A stretch of DNA of 64,000 nucleotides from assembly GCA_900317825.1 (NCBI GenBank), contig ONIH01000004.1, positions 62,001 to 126,000 on the forward strand. Direction: 5' to 3'. Shown piece by piece: positions 15,818 through 25,245 of the stretch. Below the pieces are notes generated by a model, which did no database searches, had not been told where the DNA came from, and worked only from the letters and a program-made list of their open reading frames with translations. The DNA comes from an uncultured Lachnospiraceae bacterium (GTDB lineage Bacteria; Bacillota; Clostridia; Lachnospirales; Lachnospiraceae). How positions within the stretch are numbered: position 1 is the first letter of the stretch; every line of letters starts with the position of its first letter. The translations under genes were made by a program, and so were the position numbers.

Positions 15818-16818
15818 CACGGCTGTGAGAGGTCATGGTTTCCTGCCATGAACTCGACGTATTTGCCGGTGCCGATGGCTACGCAGGTCATCGGATCTTC
15901 GGCTGTCATGGTGTTAATGCCGGTACGCTCTTCCATCAGCTCCTCGAGACCGCGGAGAAGTGAACCGCCTCCGGTAAGGATGATGCCACGGTCTGCGACA
16001 TCGGCGGCGAGCTCTGGCGGAGTCTTCTCGAGAACTGAGTGAACAGCCTCAACTATCTGAGCAGTAGGCTCGCGGAGAGCTTCCTCTGTTTCCTCGGAGG
16101 TGACTTCGATGGTCTTCGGAAGTCCGGTAACGAGGTTACGTCCACGGACATTCATAGTCTCCGGAGTAGAAAGCGGATAGCAGGTTCCGATATTTATCTT
16201 CATATCCTCAGCGGTTCTCTCACCGATCAGAAGGTTATGCTTTTTTCTCATGTATCTGACGAGAGCTTCGTCGAAATTATCGCCGGCTACCTTTATAGAA
16301 GTAGAAACAACCGAGCCTCCAAGAGAGATAACAGCGATATCAGCAGTACCGCCGCCGATGTCGACGATCATATTACCGCAAGGACGGCTGATGTCGATAC
16401 CGGCTCCGATAGCAGCAGCAATAGGCTCCTCGATGATAAACACTTCTCTGGCGCCTGCTGCATAGGCAGCGTCCTCAACGGCACGCTTCTCGACTTCGGT
16501 AACGCCCGAAGGAACACAGACAGAGATACGCGGTTTCCTGTAACTTCTCTTTCCGAGAGCCTTCTGGATAAAATACTTTATCATTTTCTCAGTGACAGTG
16601 TAATCAGAGATAACACCCTGTCTTAACGGGCGGACAGCCACGATATTCCCCGGAGTACGGCCGAGCATCAGGCGGGCCTCTTCTCCGATAGCCTTGATTT
16701 TGTTCGTGTCACGGTCAAACGCTACGACCGAAGGTTCCTTTAAAACTACTCCCTTACCCTTTAAATAAACGAGGATACTTGCAGTTCCTAAATCGATTCC
16801 TATATCTGTTGCAGCCAT
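15817..16818 (-). CDS. mreB: Rod-shape-determining protein MreB/Mbl
   Basis: A 333-residue bacterial actin that polymerises under the membrane and guides the cell-wall elongation machinery. The actin-fold nucleotide motifs are all present: phosphate-1 IGIDLGTAS near residues 7-15, connect-1 SVCVPSGVTEVEKRAV, phosphate-2 MIVDIGGGTADIAVISLGG, adenosine motif GIILTGGGSLLRGL. Length is typical (330-345). The gene stands alone, not beside mreC/mreD, as is usual for mbl or mreBH paralogues in Firmicutes, so it may be a paralogue rather than the mreBCD copy. It is followed by a palindromic repeat and a duplicated terminator. The start ATG lies behind a GGAAGGGAGCC-type site. Confidence 0.93.
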   Translation of the reverse strand: MAATDIGIDLGTASILVYLKGKGVVLKEPSVVAFDRDTNKIKAIGEEARLMLGRTPGNIVAVRPLRQGVISDYTVTEKMIKYFIQKALGKRSYRKPRISVCVPSGVTEVEKRAVEDAAYAAGAREVFIIEEPIAAAIGAGIDISRPCGNMIVDIGGGTADIAVISLGGSVVSTSIKVAGDNFDEALVRYMRKKHNLLIGERTAEDMKINIGTCYPLSTPETMNVRGRNLVTGLPKTIEVTSEETEEALREPTAQIVEAVHSVLEKTPPELAADVADRGIILTGGGSLLRGLEELMEERTGINTMTAEDPMTCVAIGTGKYVEFMAGNHDLSQP

Positions 16819-16973
16819 GCTGTAGGGCTCCCTTCCTATCTATATCAATGCAGATTTCTCTGTGAAAAATTATCGAAAAACATACATAGAATATTATAGC
16901 GGAAAATTCCGGTTTTTCAAGTATCAATCATTACTATTTTCTATACAAAGCCTAAATACCGACATTTCATTTT

Positions 16974-19820
16974 TCACTTCAGATACTTCTTCAGGTACTG
17001 GCCGGTGTAGCTCTTTTTCACCTTGCAGATTTCTTCAGGAGTGCCCTGCGCGATAACAGTACCACCACCGTCGCCGCCCTCCGGACCGAGATCGATGATG
17101 TAGTCGGCAGTTTTTATCACGTCGAGGTTATGCTCGATGACTACTACAGTGTTCCCGCTGTCTGAAAGCTCACGGAGGATTTTTACCAGCTTCCTGACAT
17201 CCTCGAAGTGAAGTCCCGTCGTCGGCTCGTCGAGTACATAGATGGTCTTTCCTGTCCCGCGCCTTGAAAGCTCGGTCGCGAGTTTTATCCTCTGCGCCTC
17301 GCCGCCCGACAGTTCAGTCGAAGGCTGGCCGAGCTTGATGTAGCCAAGACCGACATCCATCAGCGTCTTTATCTTTCTATATATAGAAGGAACAGGCTCG
17401 AAGAACTTCACAGCGTCCTCGACTGTCATGTCGAGCACATCGTAGATCGACTTGCCCTTATACCTGACCTCGAGAGTCTCACGGTTATACCTCTGACCAT
17501 GGCAGACCTCACATGGCACATACACATCCGGCAAAAAATGCATCTCGATCTTCTTGATACCGTCACCGCCGCAGGCTTCGCAGCGGCCGCCCTTTACGTT
17601 AAAAGAGAAACGTCCCTTTGAGTAGCCTCTGGCTTTTGCGTCAGGAGTCGCCGCGAACAGGTCTCTTATCAGGTCAAAAACTCCGGTGTAAGTTGCCGGA
17701 TTCGATCTCGGAGTCCTGCCGATAGGCGACTGGTCTATGTCGATTATTTTATCTAACTGTTCAGTTCCCTCGATGCCATCGCAGTCGCCTGGAATAGTGC
17801 GCGCCCTGTTCAGGTCTCTTGCGAGAGTCTTGTAAAGTATTTCATTTATCAGTGAAGACTTTCCGGAACCTGAAACTCCGGTGACTACGGTCATGATGCC
17901 AAGCGGTATCTCGACATCGATATTTTTCAGGTTGTGCTCGCGGGCACCCTTTATCGTCAGATGGCCGGTCGGCTTTCTCCTGACATCCGGGACAGGGATT
18001 TTTTTCTTGCCGGATAAATACTGTCCGGTAAGTGAATTCGGGCAGGCCTCGACTTCTTCCGGAGTCCCTGCGACTACGACTTCTCCACCGTGATCTCCGG
18101 CTCCCGGGCCTATGTCAACCAGGAAATCAGCAGCTCTCATCGTATCCTCATCATGCTCTACGACTATAAGAGTATTTCCTAGGTCACGCAGACCTTTGAG
18201 TGAAGCCAGGAGCTTGTCATTGTCTCTCTGATGGAGTCCGATCGACGGCTCATCTAGGATATAGGTGACGCCGACGAGTCCAGAGCCTATCTGCGTCGCA
18301 AGCCTGATTCGCTGGGCTTCGCCACCAGACAGAGTAGCTGTCGCACGCGAAAGAGACAGATAGTCAAGTCCTACATCATCTAAGAATTTCACTCGCGCCT
18401 TTATTTCCCGGAGCACGAGACGTCCGATCTTCATCTGCTGATCTGTAAGCTTCATATCTTCGAGGAACGGACGGAGATCCTTCACGGACATCGTGGTCAT
18501 CTCATAGATATTTTTGTCAGCGACAGTGACTGCTAATGCCTCCGGCTTCAGACGCTGTCCATGGCAGGTCGGACAAGGTGTGATCCGCATGAACTCCTCG
18601 TACTGAGCCTTTGCAGAATCAGACTTTGTCTCACGGTATCTGCGTTTTGTATTTTCTATCAGTCCTTCAAACTGCACGTCGTAGACGCCGGTCGACCAGC
18701 GTCCCGAATAGTGGACTTTGACTACGCGGTCGAAGCCGTTTATGAACATATCCCGGATATTTTTTGGGAGATCCTTGTATGGAGTATCAAGTGAAAAGTC
18801 GTACTCCTTTGCCAGTGCCTCGAGCAGCGCATGCGAGTAGCTCTTCGGATCCTTCGAATTCTGCCATCCAAGAACCTGGACCGCACCCTGATTAAATGAA
18901 AGCGACTTATCCGGGATCATCAGTCTCTCGTCAAATTCCATTTTGTAGCCGAGGCCGAAACACTCCGGGCAGGCGCCGAACGGATTATTGAACGAAAAAG
19001 TTCTCGGCTCTATCTCATCGATCGAGGTGCCGTCATAAGGGCAGGAATAGCTTTCTGAAAATCTCATCGGTTCTCCGCCGATCACATCGATTATGACAAG
19101 TCCACCGGACAGCTTCAGTGCATTCTCGAGTGAACCGATCAGTCTCGCATCAATGCCTTCCTTCATAGACAGACGGTCCACGACTATCTCGATATTGTGC
19201 TTCTGGTTCTTGTTCAGCTTTATGTCCTCTGAAAGGTCGTAGAGATTCCCGTCGACGATAACACGGACGTAGCCGCTCTTTCTGGCTCTTTCGAAAAGTT
19301 TTTCCTGGGCTCCTTTTCTGCCTCTGACCACCGGTGAAAGTACCTGGAATTTTGTCCTCTCCGGCAATTTTTTTATCTGATCACACATCTGATCGACAGA
19401 CTGTTTAAAAATAGGTCTGCCGCACTTCGGACAGTGCGGGATTCCGCATCTGGCGTACAGAAGTCGCAGGTAGTCATAGATCTCTGTGACAGTTCCGACA
19501 GTCGACCTCGGGTTATGGTTCGTAGATTTCTGGTCGATCGAGATGGCAGGCGGAAGTCCCTCGATCTTATCGACATCAGGCTTTTCCATCTGTCCTAAGA
19601 ACTGTCTCGCGTAGCTCGACAGCGACTCCATGTATCTTCTCTGTCCTTCTGCAAAAATAGTATCGAAGGCCAGGGAGCTCTTGCCTGAGCCCGAAAGTCC
19701 GGTGAATACGGTAAATGAGTCACGCGGAATATCGAGGTCGATATTTTTTAAATTATGTACCTTGGCTCCCCTTATCTTTATGTACTTACGTGGAGTAAGT
19801 GTTTCACTTGCTTCCTTCAT
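16974..19820 (-). CDS. uvrA: Excinuclease ABC subunit A
   Basis: UvrA dimers scan DNA for bulky lesions and load UvrB. The 948-residue protein has both ABC modules: Walker [16 protein letters not shown] near residue 40 with an inserted zinc finger (CPKCGRP near 135), ABC signature [12 protein letters not shown] near 490, a second Walker [16 protein letters not shown] near 645, the C-terminal zinc finger ([11 protein letters not shown] and CEVCHGQR near 745-770), and a second signature [12 protein letters not shown]. Length is that of E. coli UvrA (940). It lies downstream of uvrB in the same direction, but a small toxin-antitoxin locus now separates them, so it may rely on readthrough or its own promoter. 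Confidence 0.98.
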   Translation of the reverse strand: MKEASETLTPRKYIKIRGAKVHNLKNIDLDIPRDSFTVFTGLSGSGKSSLAFDTIFAEGQRRYMESLSSYARQFLGQMEKPDVDKIEGLPPAISIDQKSTNHNPRSTVGTVTEIYDYLRLLYARCGIPHCPKCGRPIFKQSVDQMCDQIKKLPERTKFQVLSPVVRGRKGAQEKLFERARKSGYVRVIVDGNLYDLSEDIKLNKNQKHNIEIVVDRLSMKEGIDARLIGSLENALKLSGGLVIIDVIGGEPMRFSESYSCPYDGTSIDEIEPRTFSFNNPFGACPECFGLGYKMEFDERLMIPDKSLSFNQGAVQVLGWQNSKDPKSYSHALLEALAKEYDFSLDTPYKDLPKNIRDMFINGFDRVVKVHYSGRWSTGVYDVQFEGLIENTKRRYRETKSDSAKAQYEEFMRITPCPTCHGQRLKPEALAVTVADKNIYEMTTMSVKDLRPFLEDMKLTDQQMKIGRLVLREIKARVKFLDDVGLDYLSLSRATATLSGGEAQRIRLATQIGSGLVGVTYILDEPSIGLHQRDNDKLLASLKGLRDLGNTLIVVEHDEDTMRAADFLVDIGPGAGDHGGEVVVAGTPEEVEACPNSLTGQYLSGKKKIPVPDVRRKPTGHLTIKGAREHNLKNIDVEIPLGIMTVVTGVSGSGKSSLINEILYKTLARDLNRARTIPGDCDGIEGTEQLDKIIDIDQSPIGRTPRSNPATYTGVFDLIRDLFAATPDAKARGYSKGRFSFNVKGGRCEACGGDGIKKIEMHFLPDVYVPCEVCHGQRYNRETLEVRYKGKSIYDVLDMTVEDAVKFFEPVPSIYRKIKTLMDVGLGYIKLGQPSTELSGGEAQRIKLATELSRRGTGKTIYVLDEPTTGLHFEDVRKLVKILRELSDSGNTVVVIEHNLDVIKTADYIIDLGPEGGDGGGTVIAQGTPEEICKVKKSYTGQYLKKYLK

Positions 19821-19831
19821 ATAAGCCTCAC

Positions 19832-19860
19832 TTGATTTTTTTTGTGTATAGTGGTATATT
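19832..19860 (+). promoter_or_regulatory. Promoter of the antitoxin RNA (RNA II-like)
   Basis: TTGATT (19832-19837), 17-base spacer, TATATT (19855-19860) on the plus strand, pointing towards the toxin gene. The predicted start is about 19867. Confidence 0.7.
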
Positions 19861-19866
19861 TGATGC

Positions 19867-19945
19867 GGATAAAAACTGTAGGTAATACATGATTTTCACC
19901 ACACGAAACCCCGGTAGCTGCTACTACCGGGGTTTCTTCATTTCT
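19867..19945 (+). ncRNA. Putative type I antitoxin RNA (par RNA II-like)
   Basis: A predicted transcript of about 75-80 nt from the promoter at 19832-19860 to a strong terminator. Its first 34 nt are complementary, with few mismatches and one gap, to the translation start region of the toxin mRNA on the opposite strand (DNA direct repeats 19867-19900 and 20041-20077). Its 3' half is the terminator shared with the toxin transcript. This matches the RNA II of Fst/par loci, which represses toxin translation. Confidence 0.7.
19906..19937. terminator. Shared bidirectional terminator of the toxin-antitoxin locus
   Basis: A 12-bp perfect stem AAACCCCGGTAG/CTACCGGGGTTT around CTGCTA. U-rich sequence follows on the plus strand; the minus side is less U-rich. 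Confidence 0.85.
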
Positions 19946-19971
19946 TTTATGGTGGCAACGCACCCACCCGG

Positions 19972-20067
19972 CTACTGGTCACGTCTCCACTTGTCCAGCC
20001 ATTTGCAAATATAATAGCTGATTACATTCGCCAGAACAGTGGATAAAACTGTAAGCAGGTAATTCAT
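19972..20067 (-). CDS. Fst-like small membrane toxin (type I toxin-antitoxin)
   Basis: A 31-residue peptide: N-terminal MNYLL, a single hydrophobic segment (about residues 4-21, including VLANVISYYI), then a charged tail CKWLDKWRRDQ. This is the plan of Fst/Ldr-type membrane toxins (a single helix followed by WLD and charged residues). AGGAGGTG lies six to eight bases before the ATG and can pair with the 5' leader (20077-20083 with 20089-20095), as in the par RNA I stem that limits translation. The antitoxin RNA would bind this start region. The mRNA would run about 200 nt from the promoter at 20113 to the shared terminator. It is located between uvrB and uvrA. Family assignment is by architecture, not by a database match. 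Confidence 0.75.
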   Translation of the reverse strand: MNYLLTVLSTVLANVISYYICKWLDKWRRDQ

Positions 20068-20112
20068 GCTTTTCACCTCCTCTCATTTAGAGTAGGTAGT
20101 GACAGCACGGCC

Positions 20113-20121
20113 ATTATATCA
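20113..20121 (-). promoter_or_regulatory. Extended -10 promoter of the toxin mRNA
   Basis: TGA-TATAAT on the minus strand; the TGA is also the uvrB stop codon. No good -35 is seen. The predicted start is near 20106. Confidence 0.6.
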
Positions 20122-22122
20122 TGATTTATCCCCTATTTCCATATCGCGTAGCATGTTTTTAAGTTCTATCATCCTGTCACGATACTCGGCTGCGGCCTCG
20201 AAATTCAGGTCGGTTGCCGCCTTTTCCATCTTGTCGCGGATCTTATTGATGTACTTCTTCAGCTCATCGACAGACATCTCCTCAGGCTGCCGCTCCATAT
20301 CCTTTTCGTCGGCTGCGACCTGTTTTGACACAGCTATGACATCCTGGACAGCCTTCTGGATAGTCTTCGGTGTGATATGATGCTTCTCATTATAGGCCTG
20401 CTGTATTTTTCTACGACGCTCGGTCTCATCTATGGCCTTCTGCATAGACTCTGTCACTGTATCGGCATACATGATGACATGACCGTGATCATTTCTCGCA
20501 GCACGGCCTATGGTCTGGATCAGCGAAGTCTCGTTTCTGAGGAAGCCTTCCTTATCAGCATCGAGGATAGCCACGAGAGTGATCTCAGGAATATCAAGTC
20601 CCTCACGAAGAAGGTTGATCCCGACCAATACATCAAACACATCGAGCCTTAAGTCCCTGATGATCTCAGCTCTCTCCAAAGTATCGATATCCGAATGCAG
20701 GTACTTCACGCGGACTCCGAGCTCTGCCAGGTAGTCTGTCAGATCTTCTGCCATCCTCTTCGTAAGTGTCGTGACAAGAACTTTGTGATGGCCTTCTGTC
20801 TCTTTTTTGATCTCGGCATAGAGATCGTCGATCTGCCCCTCGGTAGGTCTCACTTCGATTGAAGGATCCAGAAGTCCCGTAGGCCTGATGACCTGCTCAG
20901 CCCGCAGAAGCTCATGTTCCTCTTCGTACTTTCCTGGAGTCGCCGATACGAATAGCAGCTGGTCTATCTTCTGCTCCCACTCGTGAAAATTCAGCGGTCT
21001 GTTATCGAGGGCCGACGGCAGTCTGAAACCGTAGTCGACAAGTGTAGTCTTTCTCGCCTTATCGCCATTATACATACCGCCGATCTGTGGAACTGTGATG
21101 TGGCTCTCGTCGATTATCGTAAGAAAATCATTCCCGAAATAGTCGATAAGACACTTCGGCGCCTCGCCCGGTTTTGCTCCGGTCAGGTGCCTGGAGTAGT
21201 TCTCTATACCTGAACAGAATCCTGTCTCACGGAGCATCTCGACATCGAAGTTCGTCCTCTCAGCAATTCTCTGCGCCTCGAGGAGCTTGTCATGCGCCTT
21301 GAAAAAATCGACTCTCTCTTTCAGTTCTGCTTCTATCGTATCGCAGGCTCTCTCTATTTTTTCCTTTGGAACGACATAGTGCGATGCCGGAAAAATAGCC
21401 ACATGCTGAAGTTCGTACTGTACTTTTCCAGTAAGCGGGTCTGTCTGCACTATCCTGTCGATCTCATCGCCAAACCACTCGATACGGTACGCGTAGTCAG
21501 TCGTATTCGCCGGGATCACCTCGAGAGTATCACCGCGAACCCTGAAAGTACCACGCTTGAAGTCCATGTCATTTCTCAGGTACTGCATCTCTATGAGTTC
21601 TTTGATGACTTCGTCCCTGTCCTTATCCTGTCCGGGACGCAGGGACACCATCAGGTTCTCATAGTCGTCAGGACTTCCGATACCGTAGATGCATGAAACC
21701 GAAGCGACCACTATCACGTCTTTTCTCTCAGAAAGAGCAGCCGTCGCAGAAAGACGCAGCTTATCTATCTCGTCATTTACAGCGGAGTCCTTCGCGATGT
21801 AGGTATCCGACTGCGGTACATAAGCCTCCGGCTGGTAGTAATCATAGTATGATACAAAATACTCTACAGCGTTCTCAGGGAAAAATTCCTTCATCTCGCT
21901 GTAGAGCTGTCCTGCCAGAGTCTTATTGTGGCTCATGATAAGTGTCGGTTTGTTCAGCTGGGCGATGACATTCGCCATCGTAAAAGTCTTTCCGGAACCA
22001 GTGACTCCGAGCAGAGTCTCGAACTGATTCCCGTCTTTAAAACCGTCGACTAATTCTTTTATCGCCTCCGGCTGGTCACCGGTCGGCTGGTATTTAGAGT
22101 GTAGTTTGAATAGTTTATCCAT
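20119..22122 (-). CDS. uvrB: Excinuclease ABC subunit B
   Basis: UvrB verifies damage handed over by UvrA and recruits UvrC. The 667-residue protein has Walker A GVTGSGKT (39-46), the beta-hairpin segment [18 protein letters not shown] (about 92-109), the DESH helicase box (IIDESH near 338), motifs V/VI ([25 protein letters not shown]) and a C-terminal UVR domain (about 625-660). The start agrees with other UvrB proteins, yet there is no purine-rich ribosome binding site: the bases before the ATG are CCTAACCCCTAACCCCT, part of a heptanucleotide repeat array. Translation initiation may thus be weak or use another signal. Downstream, the stop codon overlaps the toxin promoter. Confidence 0.98.
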   Translation of the reverse strand: MDKLFKLHSKYQPTGDQPEAIKELVDGFKDGNQFETLLGVTGSGKTFTMANVIAQLNKPTLIMSHNKTLAGQLYSEMKEFFPENAVEYFVSYYDYYQPEAYVPQSDTYIAKDSAVNDEIDKLRLSATAALSERKDVIVVASVSCIYGIGSPDDYENLMVSLRPGQDKDRDEVIKELIEMQYLRNDMDFKRGTFRVRGDTLEVIPANTTDYAYRIEWFGDEIDRIVQTDPLTGKVQYELQHVAIFPASHYVVPKEKIERACDTIEAELKERVDFFKAHDKLLEAQRIAERTNFDVEMLRETGFCSGIENYSRHLTGAKPGEAPKCLIDYFGNDFLTIIDESHITVPQIGGMYNGDKARKTTLVDYGFRLPSALDNRPLNFHEWEQKIDQLLFVSATPGKYEEEHELLRAEQVIRPTGLLDPSIEVRPTEGQIDDLYAEIKKETEGHHKVLVTTLTKRMAEDLTDYLAELGVRVKYLHSDIDTLERAEIIRDLRLDVFDVLVGINLLREGLDIPEITLVAILDADKEGFLRNETSLIQTIGRAARNDHGHVIMYADTVTESMQKAIDETERRRKIQQAYNEKHHITPKTIQKAVQDVIAVSKQVAADEKDMERQPEEMSVDELKKYINKIRDKMEKAATDLNFEAAAEYRDRMIELKNMLRDMEIGDKS

Positions 22123-22195
22123 AGGGGTTAGGGGTTAGGAGTTAGGAGTTAGGGCACTATCAAGGCACTATACCCTATCCCCTGTATCCTAACTT
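22122..22195. repeat. Heptanucleotide repeat array at the uvrB start
   Basis: GGGGTTA-GGGGTTA-GGAGTTA-GGAGTTA-GGG on the plus strand, then a facing C-rich half (CCCTATCCCCTGTATCCTAAC). The two halves can pair as an imperfect hairpin in the uvrB leader. Confidence 0.8.
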
Positions 22196-22198
22196 CTT

Positions 22199-22426
22199 TT
22201 ATTTCATCTCCTTGAGCGTCTGTATCAGTTCCAGGTCATCAGCTGTCACTCTCATATTTGTAGTGACAGGCTCCTCACCCGGCTTTGTGACAGTCAGTTC
22301 CATGACTGTTCCCTCCGGAACTCCGCTCCCGAAAACGCTGCTGAAATACGATACGACCTTTGGATGGGCGTTCTGATTAAATTTTTCTAATACGCCCTTC
22401 ATCTTAAATATAGCACCTGGATTCAT
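22199..22426 (-). CDS. Small protein of unknown function
   Basis: A 75-residue soluble protein I do not recognise by name. A helical start (GAIFKMKGVLEKFNQNAHPK) is followed by a beta-rich middle (GTVMELTVTKPGEEPVTTNM) and a final helix (DLELIQTLKEMK). A good AAGGAG lies eight bases before the ATG, and the codon pattern looks real. It lies in the same direction as uvrB, flanked on both sides by G-rich heptanucleotide arrays. Short proteins of this kind adjacent to uvrB are plausible in Lachnospiraceae, but no function can be inferred. Confidence 0.7.
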   Translation of the reverse strand: MNPGAIFKMKGVLEKFNQNAHPKVVSYFSSVFGSGVPEGTVMELTVTKPGEEPVTTNMRVTADDLELIQTLKEMK

Positions 22427-22451
22427 TATAGACTCCTTTCCTGTAGTCCCT

Positions 22452-22484
22452 ATCTCCTATATCCTATATCCTATATCCTATACC
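22452..22484. repeat. Heptanucleotide array between the small ORF and the transporter gene
   Basis: TCCTATA repeated four times with flanking near-copies on the plus strand (TATAGGA on the minus strand). It is related to the arrays at 22.12-22.20 and 58.37-58.45 kb. Confidence 0.85.
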
Positions 22485-22492
22485 CTCACACC

Positions 22493-23374
22493 TCAGTCCT
22501 CCGACTTCATCAGATACAGCCACCTGCCGACTGCACAGCTGATGACTATGATATATCCGATCACCGACAGGTAATCCGGAAGTTCTCCAAAAATCGCTGC
22601 TCCCCATATCGATGCAAAAATGACCTGCGAATAGTCGAACACCGAGATATTTTTCGCGGGAGCGTATTTATAGGCTGCCGTTACTGTGAACTGTCCGCCT
22701 GCTGCGGAAAGTCCCGCGAGTATCAGGAAGAGCCACTGCATTCCGCTCATCGGATGATATTCTAATAGCATGAACGGCAGACACAGACAGCAGGTAAAAA
22801 TCGAGAAGAACGCCACAATCACCGGGCCTCTCTCACCCCGCTGCCCTAATTTTCTTACAAAAGTATAAGCGACTCCGGCGCCAAGTCCTCCGAGAAGTCC
22901 GGCCAGTGCGTACAGAGACGTGATATTTCCTGATGGCTTGATGATAAAAACAGCACCTACAAACGCGATTATAACTGCTATCCAGTCTGCCTTCTTCGGT
23001 ATCTCCTTCAGTATAAAAATCGATGCGATTATCGCGAAGAATGGTGACATTTTGTTCAGGATGTTCGCGTCTGCAAGCCCTATCCTGTCGATGGCGTAGA
23101 AGTTCAGGATCATGCCTAAGCCCCCGCAGATGGATCTCGCGAAAAGTCCCGGCAGCGAACCCTTCTTTATATGAAACTTCTCATCTGTCCTCGCCAGCGC
23201 AATGACTGCGATTATCGCCGCGAAAGCGTTCCGGAAAAAGCACTTCTGCATCGTCGGAATATCACCCGAAAGCCTGACAAACAGTGTCATCAGCGAAAAA
23301 AAGAATGAGTCGGCAATTACCAGGCTTATTCCTATCGCATGCTTGTGTTTAGTTGTTAATTCTTTTTCCTTCAT
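22493..23374 (-). CDS. EamA/DMT-family transporter
   Basis: A 293-residue membrane protein with ten hydrophobic segments in two homologous halves of five (EamA repeats), the drug/metabolite transporter architecture. Basic loops lie on the predicted inside (KKGSLPG, KKAD, RKLGQRGERG). It probably exports or imports a small metabolite across the cytoplasmic membrane; related proteins include RhaT, YdcZ and S-adenosylmethionine carriers, and the substrate is unknown. No ribosome binding site precedes the ATG, and a TATAAT box ends only eight bases before it, which points to a leaderless mRNA. A heptanucleotide array follows the stop codon. Confidence 0.88.
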   Translation of the reverse strand: MKEKELTTKHKHAIGISLVIADSFFFSLMTLFVRLSGDIPTMQKCFFRNAFAAIIAVIALARTDEKFHIKKGSLPGLFARSICGGLGMILNFYAIDRIGLADANILNKMSPFFAIIASIFILKEIPKKADWIAVIIAFVGAVFIIKPSGNITSLYALAGLLGGLGAGVAYTFVRKLGQRGERGPVIVAFFSIFTCCLCLPFMLLEYHPMSGMQWLFLILAGLSAAGGQFTVTAAYKYAPAKNISVFDYSQVIFASIWGAAIFGELPDYLSVIGYIIVISCAVGRWLYLMKSED

Positions 23375-23382
23375 AGAAGTTC

Positions 23383-23391
23383 ATTATACCA
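23383..23391 (-). promoter_or_regulatory. Extended -10 promoter placing the start of the transporter mRNA at its ATG
   Basis: TGG-TATAAT on the minus strand, eight bases before the ATG at 23374. Transcription would start at or within two bases of the start codon. Confidence 0.55.
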
Positions 23392-23424
23392 TACTTGTAA
23401 AGTCTGCCATAATAAACTTCTATA

Positions 23425-23460
23425 AAAAAGCCAAAAAGACAGCCCCAGCGGGGGACTGTC
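23425..23460 (-). terminator. Terminator of the sigma/anti-sigma operon
   Basis: GACAG-CCCC/GGGG-(GA)-CTGTC stem (23438-23460) followed on the minus strand by TTTTTGGCTTTTTT, just after the stop at 23468. Confidence 0.85.
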
Positions 23461-23467
23461 TCATTCT

Positions 23468-24592
23468 TCAATTCAGTTTCTGACTCCAGATGCTCACACT
23501 TTTAAGCAGTTCCGAAGCATTCTCTTTCGCCTTTAATATCCTGTCTTCCTCTTTCTCATATGTGTCACGTTTCATCACAAATACGCCCAATTCTGAAATA
23601 TCACTGCCGTTTACAGCCACATCCCTTGATAGTCCTCCCTTGTAGGTGAGCAGTTTTCCATTTCTGTCAGTGAAGAGCACCTCGTAGTCATAGCTGTGTT
23701 CTAAGGTATCCGCGCGGTATGAGATATCGAAAGGAGTCTTTATGACTGTGATCGTCATACCGTCCGCCGTATCCGCTGTCAGTTCTTTTTTCTCGGTTTT
23801 ATCATTATTCACTGTTACATCGAAGCTGAAATCCCATGGGCCATCTGCTTCATATGTATCTCCCGAAGTGCCAATGTCAGCCATTATTTTTCCAATGGAC
23901 ATATCTACTGAAAAATTCTCCGGAACGCTCTGCTTTTCGTATGCGCTCTGGTCGCCATCTACTTCCGTCTCATGCCCAGAACTGTCTACGAGGTAGATCT
24001 TACCATTTCTTCTGACCGACCTGACCGGCGTGTTCAGATCCAGTCTTATCACACCCTCATACTTATGGTCGTTTACGAACTTTCCATCTATCTCATGCAT
24101 ACCGGTGCCCAACTCTTTAAAATCAGTATTTACCGTAGTATCTCTGGTGTATAGATACGTGCCGTCGTCATAGGTCTGTATTTTCTCAACCGGGAACGCC
24201 TTCTCAGAGTCTATGGTCAGGCTTATGAAAAGTTCGTAATCGTTGCAGTATGTCTCGTCAAGCGTAACGGTGACTCCGTTTACAGTTTTAGCCAGTTTCT
24301 TCTCTCCGGTCTTTTTATTTTTCACCGTTTCGGCGTATTTCTCATAATCGCCGCCATATCCGAATGAATCACCAAGATCGGCAAATACTTTTCCAACCAG
24401 TGGAACCTTCTCGGCAAACGCTGGATGAGTCACACACCCCATCGAAAAAATGACCACAAAAGCTGCTGCGCTTGCGGCAACTGCTATCCACCATTTTTTC
24501 TTCGCAGGTTTCCTTTTGTAATTTATCGCTTCTGCCAGATACTTCTCATCTATCTGATCTATCGCCTTAAGCAGTTTCTCCTGTTTATTCAT
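23468..24592 (-). CDS. DUF4179-type membrane anti-sigma factor
   Basis: A 374-residue single-pass membrane protein. The short cytosolic N-terminus (residues 1-33, basic near the end) is followed by one transmembrane helix (WWIAVAASAAAFVVIFSMG, 34-52) and a large outside domain with beta-rich repeats (KTVNGVTVTLDETYCNDYEL and onward), the DUF4179 layout. The gene overlaps the ECF sigma gene by four bases (ATGA), so the two are translationally coupled. By analogy the N-terminus holds the sigma factor until an envelope signal is sensed outside. The signal is not known. Confidence 0.85.
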   Translation of the reverse strand: MNKQEKLLKAIDQIDEKYLAEAINYKRKPAKKKWWIAVAASAAAFVVIFSMGCVTHPAFAEKVPLVGKVFADLGDSFGYGGDYEKYAETVKNKKTGEKKLAKTVNGVTVTLDETYCNDYELFISLTIDSEKAFPVEKIQTYDDGTYLYTRDTTVNTDFKELGTGMHEIDGKFVNDHKYEGVIRLDLNTPVRSVRRNGKIYLVDSSGHETEVDGDQSAYEKQSVPENFSVDMSIGKIMADIGTSGDTYEADGPWDFSFDVTVNNDKTEKKELTADTADGMTITVIKTPFDISYRADTLEHSYDYEVLFTDRNGKLLTYKGGLSRDVAVNGSDISELGVFVMKRDTYEKEEDRILKAKENASELLKSVSIWSQKLN

Positions 24593-25128
24593 CGTTCCAC
24601 CTCCTGTAAGTATTTTTTTAGTCTTTTTCTCAGCCTGTGCAGTTTTACCGAAACACTATTTTCTGAAAGCCCAATCTCTGTGGCTATGGCCTTGACTGAT
24701 TCATCAAACCAGTAACGCTTCACAAAGATCACTCGATTTTCAGTGCTCAGGGTATTCAGGAATTTTTCTATTATCTCCCGGAGCTCATCTTCCGACTCAG
24801 TCTGCTGATCTGATGTACATTCCGCCATCTCATCTAGGCAGAGTTCAATCTCCGTATCCCTGTACTTTTTCCTGTCATCACGATATTTTTTCAGTGACAG
24901 ATTCTTAGTTATTTTTGCCACATATGCCGCAAGAGAAGTAGGTTTCTGCGGCGGTATCTGATTCCAGGTTGCAAGCCAGGTGTCATTTACGCACTCGTCT
25001 GCATCCTCGAAACTCCCAAGCACATTCATCGACACCTGCCGGCACAGCCTTCCGTATTTATCCACAAGCGCAGCGATTCCCTCCTGGTCTCTCGCAAAAA
25101 ACAGTTCTATTATCTCCTTGTCTTCCAT
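24589..25128 (-). CDS. ECF-type sigma-70 factor
   Basis: A 179-residue RNA polymerase sigma factor of the extracytoplasmic-function group. Region 2 (about residues 10-75) contains EDADECVNDTWLATWNQIP, and region 4 (about 118-175) has the HTH IATEIGLSENSVSVKLHRLR. Region 3 is missing, as in all ECF factors. AAGGAG lies four bases before the ATG. It is the first gene of a two-gene operon with a membrane anti-sigma factor and shares a terminator with it. The regulon is not visible here; an autoregulatory promoter is likely but could not be defined. Confidence 0.93.
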   Translation of the reverse strand: MEDKEIIELFFARDQEGIAALVDKYGRLCRQVSMNVLGSFEDADECVNDTWLATWNQIPPQKPTSLAAYVAKITKNLSLKKYRDDRKKYRDTEIELCLDEMAECTSDQQTESEDELREIIEKFLNTLSTENRVIFVKRYWFDESVKAIATEIGLSENSVSVKLHRLRKRLKKYLQEVER

Positions 25129-25245
25129 TTGTCTCCTTCATATCCGCGGATTTTGTTGTTCACTTATATAGTACCCGAAGGCCCTCAAAATCTTACAGTT
25201 TTCTATAGAAAAAATAAATGTATCTGAACAAAAACAAAAGAAGTC

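Larger units (their letters stand above)
19867..20077. repeat. Direct repeats DRa (19867-19900) and DRb (20041-20077)
   Basis: GGATAAA(A)ACTGTA, then GGTAATaCATG, then TTTCACC in both copies; DRb has three extra bases. DRa begins at the predicted 5' end of the antitoxin RNA and DRb covers the toxin start codon and ribosome binding site. Confidence 0.85.

Noticed and set aside
15480..15836. Small genes on either strand between the surface protein leader and mreB
   Set aside because: They cross the duplicated terminator and palindromic repeat, lack ribosome binding sites and show no protein-like features.
22122..22195. Telomere-like sequence or linear chromosome end
   Set aside because: The units resemble TTAGGG only by chance; the array is short, imperfect and lies inside a gene cluster.
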